From an uncultured Acetobacteraceae bacterium (GTDB lineage: Bacteria > Pseudomonadota > Alphaproteobacteria > Acetobacterales > Acetobacteraceae), in NCBI GenBank assembly GCA_903918315.1, contig CAIXEA010000203.1, forward strand, positions 1 to 64,000: a stretch of 64,000 nt of DNA, in the 5' to 3' direction. A model generated the notes under the pieces. The model searched no databases, was not told the origin of the DNA, and saw nothing but the letters and a program-made list of their open reading frames with translations. The first letter of the stretch is position 1. Each line of letters begins with the position of its first letter. Of the stretch, positions 17,920 to 27,307 are shown piece by piece. Position numbers and translations under genes: made by a program.

Positions 17920-18765
17920 ATGCGCATCGCCATCACCCATATCAGCGAATATCGCTACGACGGCCCGGCTGGTTCGGCGGTGCAGGCGCTGCGGCTGACG
18001 CCAGCACCGGTTAAAGGCCAGAGGCTGGTGTCGTGGACGATCGATGCGCCGGGGATCGACAGCGCGTGCTCGTACACCGATGGGTTCGGCAATCTGGTGC
18101 ATCTCGTCTCCCCGCCGGCAGATTCCACGGTGGTGCGGATCGCGGCCAGCGGCGTGGTGGAAACGACCGATACCGGCGGCGTCTCCGGCCTGACCGAGGA
18201 GGCGGTGGTGGCTGGCGCATTTTTGCGCACCAGCCCGATGACCGAAGCGGACGAGGCGATCGCGGCGATGGCAGAGGCGGCGCGCAGGGATGACCGCCTC
18301 GCGACCCTGCACGTGCTGATGGATGCGGTCAGCGAGCAGGTCGTCTACGAACCCGGAAGCACCCATGCCCAGACCACCGCGGCCGCGGCCTTCGAGGCCA
18401 AACGCGGCGTGTGCCAGGACCACGCGCATGTCTTCATCGCGGCTTGCCGGTTCCTGCGCATTCCCGCCCGCTACGTGACCGGCTACCTCCTGCTGGAAGA
18501 CGGCGCCGAGGCGCCAGCGCATCATGCCTGGGCGGAGGCCTATGTGGATGACCTCGGCTGGGTCGGGTTCGACGCGGCGAATGCTCTCTGCCCGACGGAT
18601 CGCTATGTGCGACTGGGCGCGGGGCTGGATGCGGCATCGGCGGCGCCGATTCGCGGCATCCGGCGCATGAACGGGGAGGAAAGCCTGACGGTCGATGTCG
18701 ACGTGCAGGCGATGGCGCAGAGCCAGTCCCAATCGCAATCCGGCGGGTCCCAGTCGCAGCAATAG
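17920..18765 (+). CDS. Transglutaminase-like protein with SQ-repeat tail
   Basis: A 281-residue relative of the gene at 8369. N-terminal beta domain (ITHISEYRYDGPAG), then the core with C165 (RGVCQDHAH), H202 (HHAWAEAYV) and D218 (VGFDAANAL). The last 14 residues are almost only serine and glutamine (SQSQSQSQSGGSQSQQ), absent from the paralogue. A Gln-rich tail on a transglutaminase-fold enzyme could be its own substrate or a flexible tether, which is inference. Third gene of the rightward operon; the AT-rich region after it ends the unit. Confidence 0.92.
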   Translation: MRIAITHISEYRYDGPAGSAVQALRLTPAPVKGQRLVSWTIDAPGIDSACSYTDGFGNLVHLVSPPADSTVVRIAASGVVETTDTGGVSGLTEEAVVAGAFLRTSPMTEADEAIAAMAEAARRDDRLATLHVLMDAVSEQVVYEPGSTHAQTTAAAAFEAKRGVCQDHAHVFIAACRFLRIPARYVTGYLLLEDGAEAPAHHAWAEAYVDDLGWVGFDAANALCPTDRYVRLGAGLDAASAAPIRGIRRMNGEESLTVDVDVQAMAQSQSQSQSGGSQSQQ

Positions 18766-18865
18766 GCTGCCTTTCCCCCAGATCACGTTGATCACTGACC
18801 GAATCCCAACGCACTCGCATGGTCCCGTCATGTCGATGCAGATCGGCGCGACCTGCGTATCAGTG

Positions 18866-18954
18866 AATTAGGCGTAATTTTAGGCTTTTATGGCAGAATA
18901 GCCTAATTAATAAACACACATATAAGGCAAAAGGCGTAATTATAGACGTATAAT
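18866..18954 (+). promoter_or_regulatory. AT-rich promoter region with repeated GGCGTAATT motif
   Basis: The 296-bp gap before the binding-protein operon contains a marked AT-rich patch. GGCGTAATTTTAGGC (18871-18885) is echoed as GGCGTAATTATAGAC (18933-18947), and AATTAGGC (18866-18873) is mirrored by GCCTAATT (18901-18908). A perfect TATAAT lies at 18949-18954, about 108 bp before the start codon, without a good -35, as expected for an activator-dependent promoter. The repeated half-sites suggest binding of an unidentified regulator. Confidence 0.5.
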
Positions 18955-19061
18955 TTAAACATCCGACAGACTTGCGCAAACTATCATCAAATGCATATGC
19001 TGCACCGCACAATGACGAGGGGCGTTGAGAATTTGCCCCATTTGCATGCAGGAGCGCGCGT

Positions 19062-20654
19062 ATGCCGTATCGTGGACCACGATCCACCCTCGCCACTCTG
19101 ATACTCGCCGCCGGGCTGATCGGGGCCGCCGCGCCATCTCAGGCTGAAAGCGTTCTCACCGTCGGCATGACCGCCGGGGACATCCCCGTCACCACCGGCA
19201 ATCCCGATCAGGGGTTCGAGGGTTTCCGTTTCGTCGGATACAATCTCTACGACTCCCTGGTGCTTTGGGATTTGTCCTCGGCCGACAAGGCGTCCGACAT
19301 CAAGCCGGGCCTGGCGACGAGCTGGGAAATCGACCCCGCCAACAAGAAGCGCTGGATATTCCATCTTCGCCAGGGCGTGAAATGGCACGATGGCTGCCCG
19401 TTCACCGCCGATGACGTGTTGTGGAACCTTGCCCGTGTCACGGACTCCAAGGCGCCGCAATATTTCACGCAGCAGATGGCGCTGTCGCGCACCTATGTCA
19501 CCAATTTCGAATCGGCCGAGAAGATCGACGACTCGACCGTCGCGATCAACACCAAGGTGGTCGAGTCATTGTTCCCTTATTCCATGAGCTACTTGCTCAT
19601 GGTCAGCCGCTGCCGGGCGGAGGAGCTGAAATACGACTGGAACGCCTATGCAGCGAATCCTTCGGGCACTGGCCCGTATCGGTTCAGCCGCATGGTCCCG
19701 CATGAGCGGCTCGAACTGCTGCCGAACAAAGAATACTGGAACAAGGATCGCATCCCCCGGCACGACAAGCTGGTGCTGCTGCCGATGCCCGAGGCCGCGA
19801 CCCGCGCCGCGGCGCTGATGACCGGGCAGATCAATTTCATCGAAGCGCCGGCCCCGGACACCATTCCGCGCCTGAAATCGGCCGGCATGCAGATCGTGAC
19901 CAACAAATATCCGCATAACTGGCCTTTCATCCTCAATTTCGAGCATGGGCCGATGACCGACATCCGGGTTCGCCGCGCCGCCAACCACGCGTTGAACCGG
20001 GCGGAATTCGTGGAATTGTTGAACGGTCTGGCGACCGAATCCTATGACACGATGCCGCCCAGCTCGCCTTGGTATGGGCATCCCATGAAATATGAGTTCA
20101 ACCAGGACAAGGCGAAAGCGCTGCTCAAGGAAGCCGGTTGCGTGCCGTGCAAGCTGACGCTGGCGATTTCCACCTCTGGCTCGGGCCAGATGCAGCCTCT
20201 GCCGATGAATGAATTGCTGAAATCGCAGCTCGAAGCGGTGGGCTTTCAGATCGAGTTCAAGGTCATGGACTGGAATTCGTTGATCGAAATCGCCCGCTCT
20301 GGCGTGCCGAAATATCCGAATATTGATGGCTACAACGGCTCCCGCGCGCTGCTGGACCCTCTGTCGGCGTTGATCAAACCGGTGTGGAAATTCCACTGGT
20401 CGCCGGCGGGCAGCAATTGGGGCCATTTCTTTAGCCAGGACGCGGAAGACCTGATCACCGCCATTCTCAACGAATTCGATGCCGACAAGCGCTTGGCGCT
20501 GCTGATCAAACTGCATGAGCTGCATGCCGAGCAGGCGTTGATGATCTTCGTGGTCCACGACCTCAATCCTCGCGCTCTGTCGCCGAAATTGAAGGGTTTC
20601 GTACAGGCACAAAACTGGTTTCAGGATCTGACGCCAATCGAGGTGATGCCATGA
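19062..20654 (+). CDS. ABC transporter substrate-binding protein, family 5 (peptide type)
   Basis: Periplasmic binding protein of the OppA/DppA class, 530 residues. A signal peptide (residues 1-28, ending APSQA) precedes the mature ESVLTVGMTAGD. The family-5 signature is the WIFHLRQGVKWHDGCPFTADD segment near residues 98-118, followed by GTGPYRFSR. AGGAG sits seven bases before the start. It shares long identical stretches with the binding protein at 24556, including an uncommon EAGCxPCK pair of cysteines and a GSGQMQPLPMNEL block. Its stop overlaps the permease start by four bases. Ligand unknown; a peptide or a small amine is possible. Confidence 0.93.
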   Translation: MPYRGPRSTLATLILAAGLIGAAAPSQAESVLTVGMTAGDIPVTTGNPDQGFEGFRFVGYNLYDSLVLWDLSSADKASDIKPGLATSWEIDPANKKRWIFHLRQGVKWHDGCPFTADDVLWNLARVTDSKAPQYFTQQMALSRTYVTNFESAEKIDDSTVAINTKVVESLFPYSMSYLLMVSRCRAEELKYDWNAYAANPSGTGPYRFSRMVPHERLELLPNKEYWNKDRIPRHDKLVLLPMPEAATRAAALMTGQINFIEAPAPDTIPRLKSAGMQIVTNKYPHNWPFILNFEHGPMTDIRVRRAANHALNRAEFVELLNGLATESYDTMPPSSPWYGHPMKYEFNQDKAKALLKEAGCVPCKLTLAISTSGSGQMQPLPMNELLKSQLEAVGFQIEFKVMDWNSLIEIARSGVPKYPNIDGYNGSRALLDPLSALIKPVWKFHWSPAGSNWGHFFSQDAEDLITAILNEFDADKRLALLIKLHELHAEQALMIFVVHDLNPRALSPKLKGFVQAQNWFQDLTPIEVMP

Positions 20655-21607
20655 TCAATCTGTTAATAAGGCGGATTTTTTACGCGGTTCCGATCGCGTT
20701 CGGGGTCAGTGTGGTGTGTTTCTCGCTGGTCTATCTGGCGCCGGGCGATCCTCTGCAGACCATTCTGCCATCGGATGCTTCGGCCGAGACGATCGCGCTG
20801 GTGAAGGCGGCCTACGGGTTCGATCAGCCCTTGCCGATCCAGTTTCTGAAATGGTTGGGACGGGTGATGCTGGGGGATTTCGGGCAGTCGATCGCCACCC
20901 GGCGCCCCGTGTCGCTGGAGGTGATGGGCGCGCTGCATAATACCGCGACGCTGGCGCTGTTCGCGGTGCCGATCGCGTTTTCGACCGGGTTTTCGATGGG
21001 GGCGATCGCGGGGTGCTTTCCGGGCTCCTGGCTGGATCGTCTGCTGACCGGCACGGCCGTTATCGGTGTCAGCCTGCCGAATTACTGGTTCGGCATCGTT
21101 CTGGTTATCCTGTTCGCAGTCGAAGCGATGGTGCTGCCGGCGACGGGTATGGGCGCCAATGGTTCTGACGGGTTCAGTATCTTTCGCTGGGCCGATGCGC
21201 GGTTCATGGTACTGCCGGTGATCACGTTGTCGATGGTGCCGATTGGGATCATCGCCCGCTCGACCCGCGCGGCCGTGTCGGAGGTGATGGGCCAGGACTT
21301 CGTCAGCACACTGCGCGCCAAGGGGCTGAGTGAGCCCGCGATCATCCGCCATGTGCTGAAGAACGCCTTGCCGCAGGTGCTGGCGGTGATGGGGCTGCAG
21401 TTTGGCTACCTCATGGGCGGCTCGATCCTGGTGGAGACGGTCTTCACCTGGCCCGGCAGTGGCTTCCTGTTGAGCAAAGCGATCATCAATCGGGATGTGC
21501 CGGTGTTGCAGGGCACGATCCTGATGCTCGCGTTGATTTTCGTGGCGACCAACCTGCTGGTCGATCTGGCGCAATCGCTGATCGATCCGCGCATCCGGCG
21601 GACCTGA
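20651..21607 (+). CDS. ABC transporter permease, DppB type
   Basis: Inner-membrane channel subunit, 318 residues with about six helices. The N-terminal helix and the YLAPGDPLQ motif are typical of DppB/OppB, and the cytoplasmic EAA-type loop is STRAAVSEVMGQDFVSTLRA, followed by KGLSEPAIIRHVLKNALP. Start and stop overlap both neighbours, so it belongs to one operon with the DppC-type gene. Works with the two ATPases downstream. Confidence 0.93.
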   Translation: MINLLIRRIFYAVPIAFGVSVVCFSLVYLAPGDPLQTILPSDASAETIALVKAAYGFDQPLPIQFLKWLGRVMLGDFGQSIATRRPVSLEVMGALHNTATLALFAVPIAFSTGFSMGAIAGCFPGSWLDRLLTGTAVIGVSLPNYWFGIVLVILFAVEAMVLPATGMGANGSDGFSIFRWADARFMVLPVITLSMVPIGIIARSTRAAVSEVMGQDFVSTLRAKGLSEPAIIRHVLKNALPQVLAVMGLQFGYLMGGSILVETVFTWPGSGFLLSKAIINRDVPVLQGTILMLALIFVATNLLVDLAQSLIDPRIRRT

Positions 21608-22503
21608 TGATGCCGAATACCATGACTCTCCCTACGTCCATGATCGAACCGGCGGCGCCGAAACAGCGGGGCTATTGGGGCTCTGTCGGCAACCGCCTGC
21701 GCTATGACCCGGTGACGGTGTTCTTCGGGCTCGTCGTGCTCGCGATCATCCTGGCGGCGGTCTTTGCGCCGCTGCTGGCCCCCTTCGATCCTTACAAGGA
21801 ATCGATCATCGGCCGCCTCAAGCCATTGGGCTGGAAGGGGCATTGGCTCGGTACCGACGAACTGGGCCGCGACATCCTGTCGCGTCTGATCCATGGCGGG
21901 CGGGTGTCGCTGCTGATGGGCGTAGTGCCGGTGGCGATCGCCACCCTTGTCGGCGGCACGCTCGGCGTTGTCGGCGGGTTTGGCGGGCGCAAGGTCAATA
22001 CGGCGATCATGCGCACGATGGACGTGTTCTATGCCTTCCCCTCGGTGCTGCTGGCGGTGGCGATTTCGGGTGCGATGGGCGGCGGCGCGACGAACGGCAT
22101 GATCGCCCTGTCGATGGTCTTCACCCCCGCGATGTGCCGGGTGGCGGAGACGGCGACGGCCCAGGTGAAAAATCTGGACTTCGTGGAGGCTGCGCGCGCC
22201 ACCGGGGCAGGGACCTTGACCATCCTGCGCTACCACATCCTCGGCAACGTGCTGGGACCGGTGTTCATCTACGCGTCGTCTTTGGTGAGCGTCGGCATTC
22301 TCCTGGCCTCGGGCCTGTCATTCCTCGGCCTGGGGGTGAAGCCGCCGACAGCGGACTGGGGCCTGATGCTCAGTACTTTGCGGCAATCAATCTACGTGAA
22401 CCCCGTTGTCTGCGCCCTGCCGGGGGCGGCGATTCTGATCACCTCGGTCAGCTTCAACCTGCTGAGCGACGGCATTCGCTCGGCGATGGATGTAAGGATG
22501 TAG
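21607..22503 (+). CDS. ABC transporter permease, DppC type
   Basis: Second channel subunit of the importer, 298 residues. The N-terminal cytoplasmic segment and [20 protein letters not shown] helix, the [20 protein letters not shown] motif and the [19 protein letters not shown] loop are standard DppC features. Its start lies in the last base of the upstream stop, and it is followed by an ATPase gene after two bases. Alternative starts at 21607 or 21610 cannot be told apart. Confidence 0.93.
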   Translation: MMPNTMTLPTSMIEPAAPKQRGYWGSVGNRLRYDPVTVFFGLVVLAIILAAVFAPLLAPFDPYKESIIGRLKPLGWKGHWLGTDELGRDILSRLIHGGRVSLLMGVVPVAIATLVGGTLGVVGGFGGRKVNTAIMRTMDVFYAFPSVLLAVAISGAMGGGATNGMIALSMVFTPAMCRVAETATAQVKNLDFVEAARATGAGTLTILRYHILGNVLGPVFIYASSLVSVGILLASGLSFLGLGVKPPTADWGLMLSTLRQSIYVNPVVCALPGAAILITSVSFNLLSDGIRSAMDVRM

Positions 22504-22505
22504 CC

Positions 22506-23537
22506 ATGGCCATGATCGATCCGGATCGGGGTGGGCCGGCGCAACCGCTGCTGATCGCGCGGGACCTGCGCAAGCATTTCAAGGTCAAGGGCGGCGCCCC
22601 GGGTGCGGTGGTGCGCGCGGTCGACGGGGTCTCGTTCAATGTCTTCAAAGGGGAGACCCTGGGCGTCGTCGGCGAAAGCGGTTGCGGCAAATCGACCCTG
22701 GCGCGGCTGCTGCTGCACCTGATCGAACCCGATGGCGGGGAGCTGGTGTTTGACGGTGATCCCGTGGGGGAGATCCGCGGCATCAGCGTCAATGCGCTGC
22801 GCCGGCAGGTGCAGATGGTGTTTCAGGACAGTTCCTCATCCTTGAATCCGCGCATGCCCGTGCGGGACTCCATCGCCTTCGGCCCGTACGTGCATGGCAA
22901 GACCAAGGCCGAGGCCGGCCGTATCGCGCGTGATGTGCTGGTGAAGGTGGGGCTGAAACCCGACCTGTTCGGGCCGCGCTATCCGCATGAGCTCTCCGGC
23001 GGGCAAAAGCAGCGCATCAACATTGCCCGCGCTCTGGCGATCGAGCCGCGGATGGTGATTTTGGATGAGGCAGTCTCGGCGCTCGATAAATCGGTTGAGG
23101 CGCAGGTGCTGAACCTGCTGCGGGCGTTGAAGGAGAACTTCAACCTCACTTATTTGTTCATCAGCCATGATCTCAGTGTGGTCCGCTACATCAGCGACCG
23201 GGTCCTGGTGATGTATCTGGGCGCGGTGGTCGAACTCGGGCCGGTGCAGGATATCTTTTCCCGCCCCAAGCACCCGTATACGACGGCGCTGCTGGCCTCC
23301 CGCCCGTCGATGGATCCGGCGCGACGGATCGAGGAGCCGCCGATAACCGGCGATCCGCCGAGCCCGATCAATCCGCCCTCGGGCTGCCGCTTCCGCACCC
23401 GCTGTCCGCACGCCGAGGCCGTCTGTGCCCAGACACAACCGGTGCTCGGGGCCTGGAACGACCAGGATTCGCATATCGCGGCCTGCCATATGCAGGTTCC
23501 CGAGTCCGGCCATTCCCTTGCGATAAGGACTCACTGA
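22506..23537 (+). CDS. ABC transporter ATPase, DppF type
   Basis: Cytoplasmic ATP-binding subunit of 343 residues. Walker [11 protein letters not shown]-loop [13 protein letters not shown], signature [15 protein letters not shown], Walker [13 protein letters not shown] and switch ISHDLSVV are all present. The C-terminal oligopeptide/dipeptide extension with [15 protein letters not shown] carries cysteines that hold a small Fe-S or disulphide motif in relatives. Start 22506 opens two bases after dppC; upstream extension in this frame overlaps the permease and is not real. Confidence 0.94.
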   Translation: MAMIDPDRGGPAQPLLIARDLRKHFKVKGGAPGAVVRAVDGVSFNVFKGETLGVVGESGCGKSTLARLLLHLIEPDGGELVFDGDPVGEIRGISVNALRRQVQMVFQDSSSSLNPRMPVRDSIAFGPYVHGKTKAEAGRIARDVLVKVGLKPDLFGPRYPHELSGGQKQRINIARALAIEPRMVILDEAVSALDKSVEAQVLNLLRALKENFNLTYLFISHDLSVVRYISDRVLVMYLGAVVELGPVQDIFSRPKHPYTTALLASRPSMDPARRIEEPPITGDPPSPINPPSGCRFRTRCPHAEAVCAQTQPVLGAWNDQDSHIAACHMQVPESGHSLAIRTH

Positions 23538-23538
23538 C

Positions 23539-24543
23539 ATGGATGGCGGCGTTGTTCCCACGCTCGCGCCGGCGCTGGTGTCGGTCGAGGATCTGACGGT
23601 TCGTTTCGTGACCCGTGATTCGACGGCGCATGCCGTCAATGGCGTGACGTTCAGCGTCCGGCCGGGGGAGGTCCTGTGCATCCTCGGTGAATCCGGATCC
23701 GGCAAAAGCGTAACCCTGCGGGCCCTGATGCGGTTGCTGCCGCCGGGCAAGACGCGGATTTCGGGCTCGATCACGGTCGATGGGCAGGATGTGCTGGCGC
23801 TGAACCCGGCTGCGTTACGGCGTCTGCGCGGCGGTTTGGTGTCGATGATCTTCCAGGAGCCCATGACGGCCTTGGACCCCGTCTACACCATCGGCGACCA
23901 GATCGCGGAAACGGTCATGCGTCACAAGGGCGTCAGCAAGACGGTGGCGTTGGCCCGCGCGCTGGAACTGCTGGAGCTGGTGAAAATCCCCTCCGCTGCG
24001 TCGCGGCTCAACAACTACCCGCACGAATTGTCGGGTGGCCTGCGCCAGCGGGCGATGATCGCGATGGCACTGTCTTGCGGTCCGCGGCTGCTGCTGGCCG
24101 ATGAGCCGACCACGGCGCTCGATGCGACGGTGCAGATTCAGGTGCTGATCCTGCTGCGCAAGCTGCAGAAAGAGATGGGAATGGGAACGATTTTCGTCAC
24201 CCATGATCTTGGTGTGGCCAGCGAAATCGCGGATCGGATCGCGGTGATGTACGCGGGACGGGTGGTGGAGGAGGGGCCGGTGGCCGACGTCCTGGCCAAT
24301 CCGCTGCATCCCTATACCCGGGGGCTGATGGCCTCGACCGTGCACGGTCAGGACCGGTCCCGCGATATCGATGCCATCCCAGGAAGCCCGCCGGATTTGC
24401 GGCAGTTGCCGCCCGGCTGTGCCTTCGCGCCGCGCTGTTCCCTGGCGGCCGGAGAATGCCTGTCCGCCGTTCCCGAGCCCCGTTTTCCTGCCCCCGGCCG
24501 CATGGCGCGCTGCGTGCGCCTCGGTGTGCCGGCCTTTGCCTGA
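23539..24543 (+). CDS. ABC transporter ATPase, DppD type
   Basis: Partner ATPase of 334 residues. Walker [13 protein letters not shown]-loop [13 protein letters not shown], signature [15 protein letters not shown], Walker [14 protein letters not shown] and [14 protein letters not shown] are intact; the C-terminal [15 protein letters not shown] is the peptide-importer extension. Starts one base after the DppF-type stop and is followed 12 bases later by a second binding-protein gene. It would pair with the DppF-type protein as a heterodimer. Confidence 0.94.
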   Translation: MDGGVVPTLAPALVSVEDLTVRFVTRDSTAHAVNGVTFSVRPGEVLCILGESGSGKSVTLRALMRLLPPGKTRISGSITVDGQDVLALNPAALRRLRGGLVSMIFQEPMTALDPVYTIGDQIAETVMRHKGVSKTVALARALELLELVKIPSAASRLNNYPHELSGGLRQRAMIAMALSCGPRLLLADEPTTALDATVQIQVLILLRKLQKEMGMGTIFVTHDLGVASEIADRIAVMYAGRVVEEGPVADVLANPLHPYTRGLMASTVHGQDRSRDIDAIPGSPPDLRQLPPGCAFAPRCSLAAGECLSAVPEPRFPAPGRMARCVRLGVPAFA

Positions 24544-24555
24544 TTGGAGTATGTC

Positions 24556-26148
24556 ATGAAGCGTGTTTCGACAGTGTTGGCCGCCGCGGCGTTGGCCGCC
24601 GCGGCGTTGGCCGCGGGGCTGAGCGGTCCAGCCTCGGCCGATACGACGCTGACCGTCGCGATGACGGCCGGTGATATTCCCATCACGACCGGCATTCCCG
24701 ACCAAGGCAGCGAAGGCGTCCGCTTCATCGGCTATTCGCTGTACGACGCCCTGGTCCTGTTCGACCTGTCGCGCTCGGACAAGGCATCCGATATCAGGCC
24801 GGGCCTGGCGACGTCGTGGAATATCGATCCCGCCAACCAGAAGCGCTGGATCTTCCATCTTCGTGAGGGTGTGAAATGGCACGATGGCTGCCCCTTCACG
24901 GCCGAGGACGTCGTATGGAACTTCCAACGCATCCTGAACAAGGACTCGCCGCAGTTCGACGCCTTCCAGTTCGCGCTGGGCCGCACGTATGCCGGCAATG
25001 TGCAGAGCGTGGACAAGATCGACGACCACACTGTGGCCTTCAATATGGACCGGGTGCATTCCCTGTTCCCCTATTTGCTGCCGCAGATCATGCTGATCAG
25101 CCGCTGCAATGCCGAAAAGCTGAGATATGACCGCAATGCGCTGATGTTCGCGCCGTCGGGGACCGGCCCCTATCGTTACAGCCGCATGGTCGCGCATGAG
25201 CGGCTGGAGCTGGATGCCAACAAGGACTACTGGGACAAGGATCGTATTCCCGGGCATGATCACCTGGTGCTGCTGCCGATGCCGGAAGCTTCCACCCGCG
25301 CGGCGGCGCTGCTGTCGGGGCAGGTGAACTTCATCGAGGCGCCGGTGCCGGATGCCATTCCGCGCCTGAAAGCGGCGGGGATGAACGTCATCACCAACAC
25401 TTATCCGCACAACTGGGCCTACCAGTTGAATTTCGTCAAAGGCCCCATGACGGATATCAAGGTGCGTCAGGCTGCGAATTACGCGATCAACCGCGATGAT
25501 GTGGTCGAACTGCTCGGCGGCACCGCCATCGCCGGCTACACCACCGCCCCGCCGGGCATGCCCTACTACGGCAATCCGGTGAAATATAAATACGATCCCG
25601 CCAAGGCGACGGCGCTGCTGAAAGAGGCGGGTTGTTACCCCTGCAAGATTAATCTGGCGATTTCCACTTCCGGATCCGGTCAGATGCAGCCTTTGCCGAT
25701 GAATGAGCTGGTGAAATCGCAGCTGGATGCAGTTGGGTTCGAAACCACTCTGACCAGTATGGACTGGAACGCACTGCTGAACATTTCCCGCGGCGGCGTC
25801 GATAAGTTCCCTGATTTCACCGGAGTGAATATCAGCCGTAATCTGGTCGATCCCTTCAATGGCATCGTCCGTCATGTCTGGACCGGGCAATGGGCCCCCG
25901 TCGGCGGCAACTGGGGACATTTCTCCTCCCCTGAAACTGAATCCTTGATCGGCCAGATCTTCGGTGAATTCGACGATGCGAAACGCATGGGCCTGCTCAC
26001 CCAACTGCATGAGAAAATGAGCGAGCAGGCGGTGATGATCTGGGTCGCGCATGACCTCAATCCGCGGGCCTTGTCACCAAAGCTCAAGGGCTTCGTGCAG
26101 GCGCAAAGCTGGTTCCAGGATCTGACCCGCATCACGGTTGAACCATAA
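24556..26148 (+). CDS. ABC transporter substrate-binding protein, family 5 (paralogue of 19062)
   Basis: A 530-residue periplasmic binding protein, clearly duplicated from the one at 19062: same TVGMTAGDIP/TVAMTAGDIP opening, EGVKWHDGCPFTAED, DKDRIPGHDHLVLLPMPEA, EAGCYPCK and HDLNPRALSPKLKGF. The signal peptide (about residues 1-29, ending GPASA) is extended by a 15-bp tandem repeat coding AAALA twice. The start at 24556 is preceded by GGAG; a TTG at 24544 is possible but less likely. It closes the transporter operon, so one channel seems served by two binding proteins with related, perhaps different, ligands. Confidence 0.93.
   Translation: MKRVSTVLAAAALAAAALAAGLSGPASADTTLTVAMTAGDIPITTGIPDQGSEGVRFIGYSLYDALVLFDLSRSDKASDIRPGLATSWNIDPANQKRWIFHLREGVKWHDGCPFTAEDVVWNFQRILNKDSPQFDAFQFALGRTYAGNVQSVDKIDDHTVAFNMDRVHSLFPYLLPQIMLISRCNAEKLRYDRNALMFAPSGTGPYRYSRMVAHERLELDANKDYWDKDRIPGHDHLVLLPMPEASTRAAALLSGQVNFIEAPVPDAIPRLKAAGMNVITNTYPHNWAYQLNFVKGPMTDIKVRQAANYAINRDDVVELLGGTAIAGYTTAPPGMPYYGNPVKYKYDPAKATALLKEAGCYPCKINLAISTSGSGQMQPLPMNELVKSQLDAVGFETTLTSMDWNALLNISRGGVDKFPDFTGVNISRNLVDPFNGIVRHVWTGQWAPVGGNWGHFSSPETESLIGQIFGEFDDAKRMGLLTQLHEKMSEQAVMIWVAHDLNPRALSPKLKGFVQAQSWFQDLTRITVEP
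24577..24606 (+). repeat. 15-bp tandem repeat in a signal peptide
   Basis: TTGGCCGCCGCGGCG occurs twice in perfect tandem (24577-24591, 24592-24606) and begins a third time. Each unit is five codons and lengthens the hydrophobic core of the binding protein's signal peptide, so copy-number change would stay in frame. Confidence 0.8.
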
Positions 26149-26221
26149 GGCGCGGAGCCGATTGCCCTCCGCCGCCTGTGCACTATCCTCGTGAGGACGC
26201 TCTGATCGAGGACCCACGACC

Positions 26222-27241
26222 ATGTTGACTCTGCGCAAATCCAAACCTGGCTTCGGCCTCGACCTGTTCGAAGGGGTCGAGGCCCCGGCTCCTGCGGCCG
26301 GGGATGTCACCGTTCGGGTTGAGCATGCGGGCATCTGCGGTTCCGACGTACACGCCTATGAGTGGACCGACGGCTACGGTTTCATGGTCCCCTATCTGCC
26401 CATCACCATGGGGCATGAATTCGCTGGATATGTGGTGCGCGCCGGCGCGGGGGTGACGATGGCCGAGGGCACGCGGGTCACGGTCATGCCGGGTGTCGAC
26501 TGCGGGGTTTGCGCCAATTGCCTTCGCGGCAATCAACGCAACTGCCTCCGGCGCACCGCCATCGGCCTCAGTCGCAATGGTGGGTTCGCCCGCTATGTCA
26601 CCGTGCCGGCTGGCAACTGCCTGGCCTTGCCCGATGCCGTGGATACCGAACTGGGCGCACTCACTGAGCCGCTCTGCGTGGGCGCGGAAGCCGTTCTGAC
26701 CGGTGGGGTTGGTCTGGGCGATACGGTCATGGTCATGGGCCCCGGTACCATCGGCCAGGCGGCCGCGCTGTTCGCGCGGGCCGCTGGGGCGGGAAAGGTC
26801 TTCGTCGTCGGAAAGGCGGACGGCCCCCGGTTCGATGTGGTGCGCGCGCTGGGCTTCGACCGCATCCTTGACGTGGCGGAGGCCCCGCTGGCGGAACTGA
26901 TGGGCGGGCTCAAGGCGGATGTGGTGATCGAAGCGACAGGTTACCCGCCCAGCGTGATCGACGGGTTGGGGGTACTGCGCAAAGGCGGGGTGTTGGTGGT
27001 GGCGGGCATTCACCCCGGGCCCCTGACGTTGCCGCTGACCGATTTCGTGCGCAACCGCCACCAACTGCGCGCCACCCATGGGTGCGATCGCCCGACCTGG
27101 GACAAGGTGCTGACCCTGCTCAGCCGTGATCCCGAGCGCTTCCGCCCGATGATCACCCATCGCCTGCCGCTGGAGCGGGGGATCGAAGGCTTCGAACTGG
27201 CCCGTCAGCGAGCGGCGTCGAAGGTCATGTTGCGTCCCTGA
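26222..27241 (+). CDS. Zinc-dependent alcohol/polyol dehydrogenase (MDR family)
   Basis: NAD(P)-dependent medium-chain dehydrogenase, 339 residues, related to sorbitol and threonine dehydrogenases. Catalytic zinc residues C39 (GICGSDVH), H65-E66 (MGHEFAG) and E149 (LTEP) are present, and so are the four structural-zinc cysteines C94, C97, C100, C108. A Rossmann loop VMGPGTIGQAAALF follows. Starts 73 bp after the binding-protein gene, so it may share the transcript. Substrate is not readable. Confidence 0.92.
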   Translation: MLTLRKSKPGFGLDLFEGVEAPAPAAGDVTVRVEHAGICGSDVHAYEWTDGYGFMVPYLPITMGHEFAGYVVRAGAGVTMAEGTRVTVMPGVDCGVCANCLRGNQRNCLRRTAIGLSRNGGFARYVTVPAGNCLALPDAVDTELGALTEPLCVGAEAVLTGGVGLGDTVMVMGPGTIGQAAALFARAAGAGKVFVVGKADGPRFDVVRALGFDRILDVAEAPLAELMGGLKADVVIEATGYPPSVIDGLGVLRKGGVLVVAGIHPGPLTLPLTDFVRNRHQLRATHGCDRPTWDKVLTLLSRDPERFRPMITHRLPLERGIEGFELARQRAASKVMLRP

Positions 27242-27307
27242 GCGGGGCAAGACTCACGCTGGGTTCCTGCTAATATGGGCGGGTTCGAGAAACGGAGGAA
27301 CCCAGTC

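Noticed and set aside
17167-18831. 554-codon minus-strand open frame
   Set aside because: Shadow of the alpha-E and transglutaminase genes.
23815-26052. 745-codon minus-strand open frame
   Set aside because: Covers the DppD and binding-protein genes in antisense; composition is low-complexity and no ribosome binding site or domain is seen.
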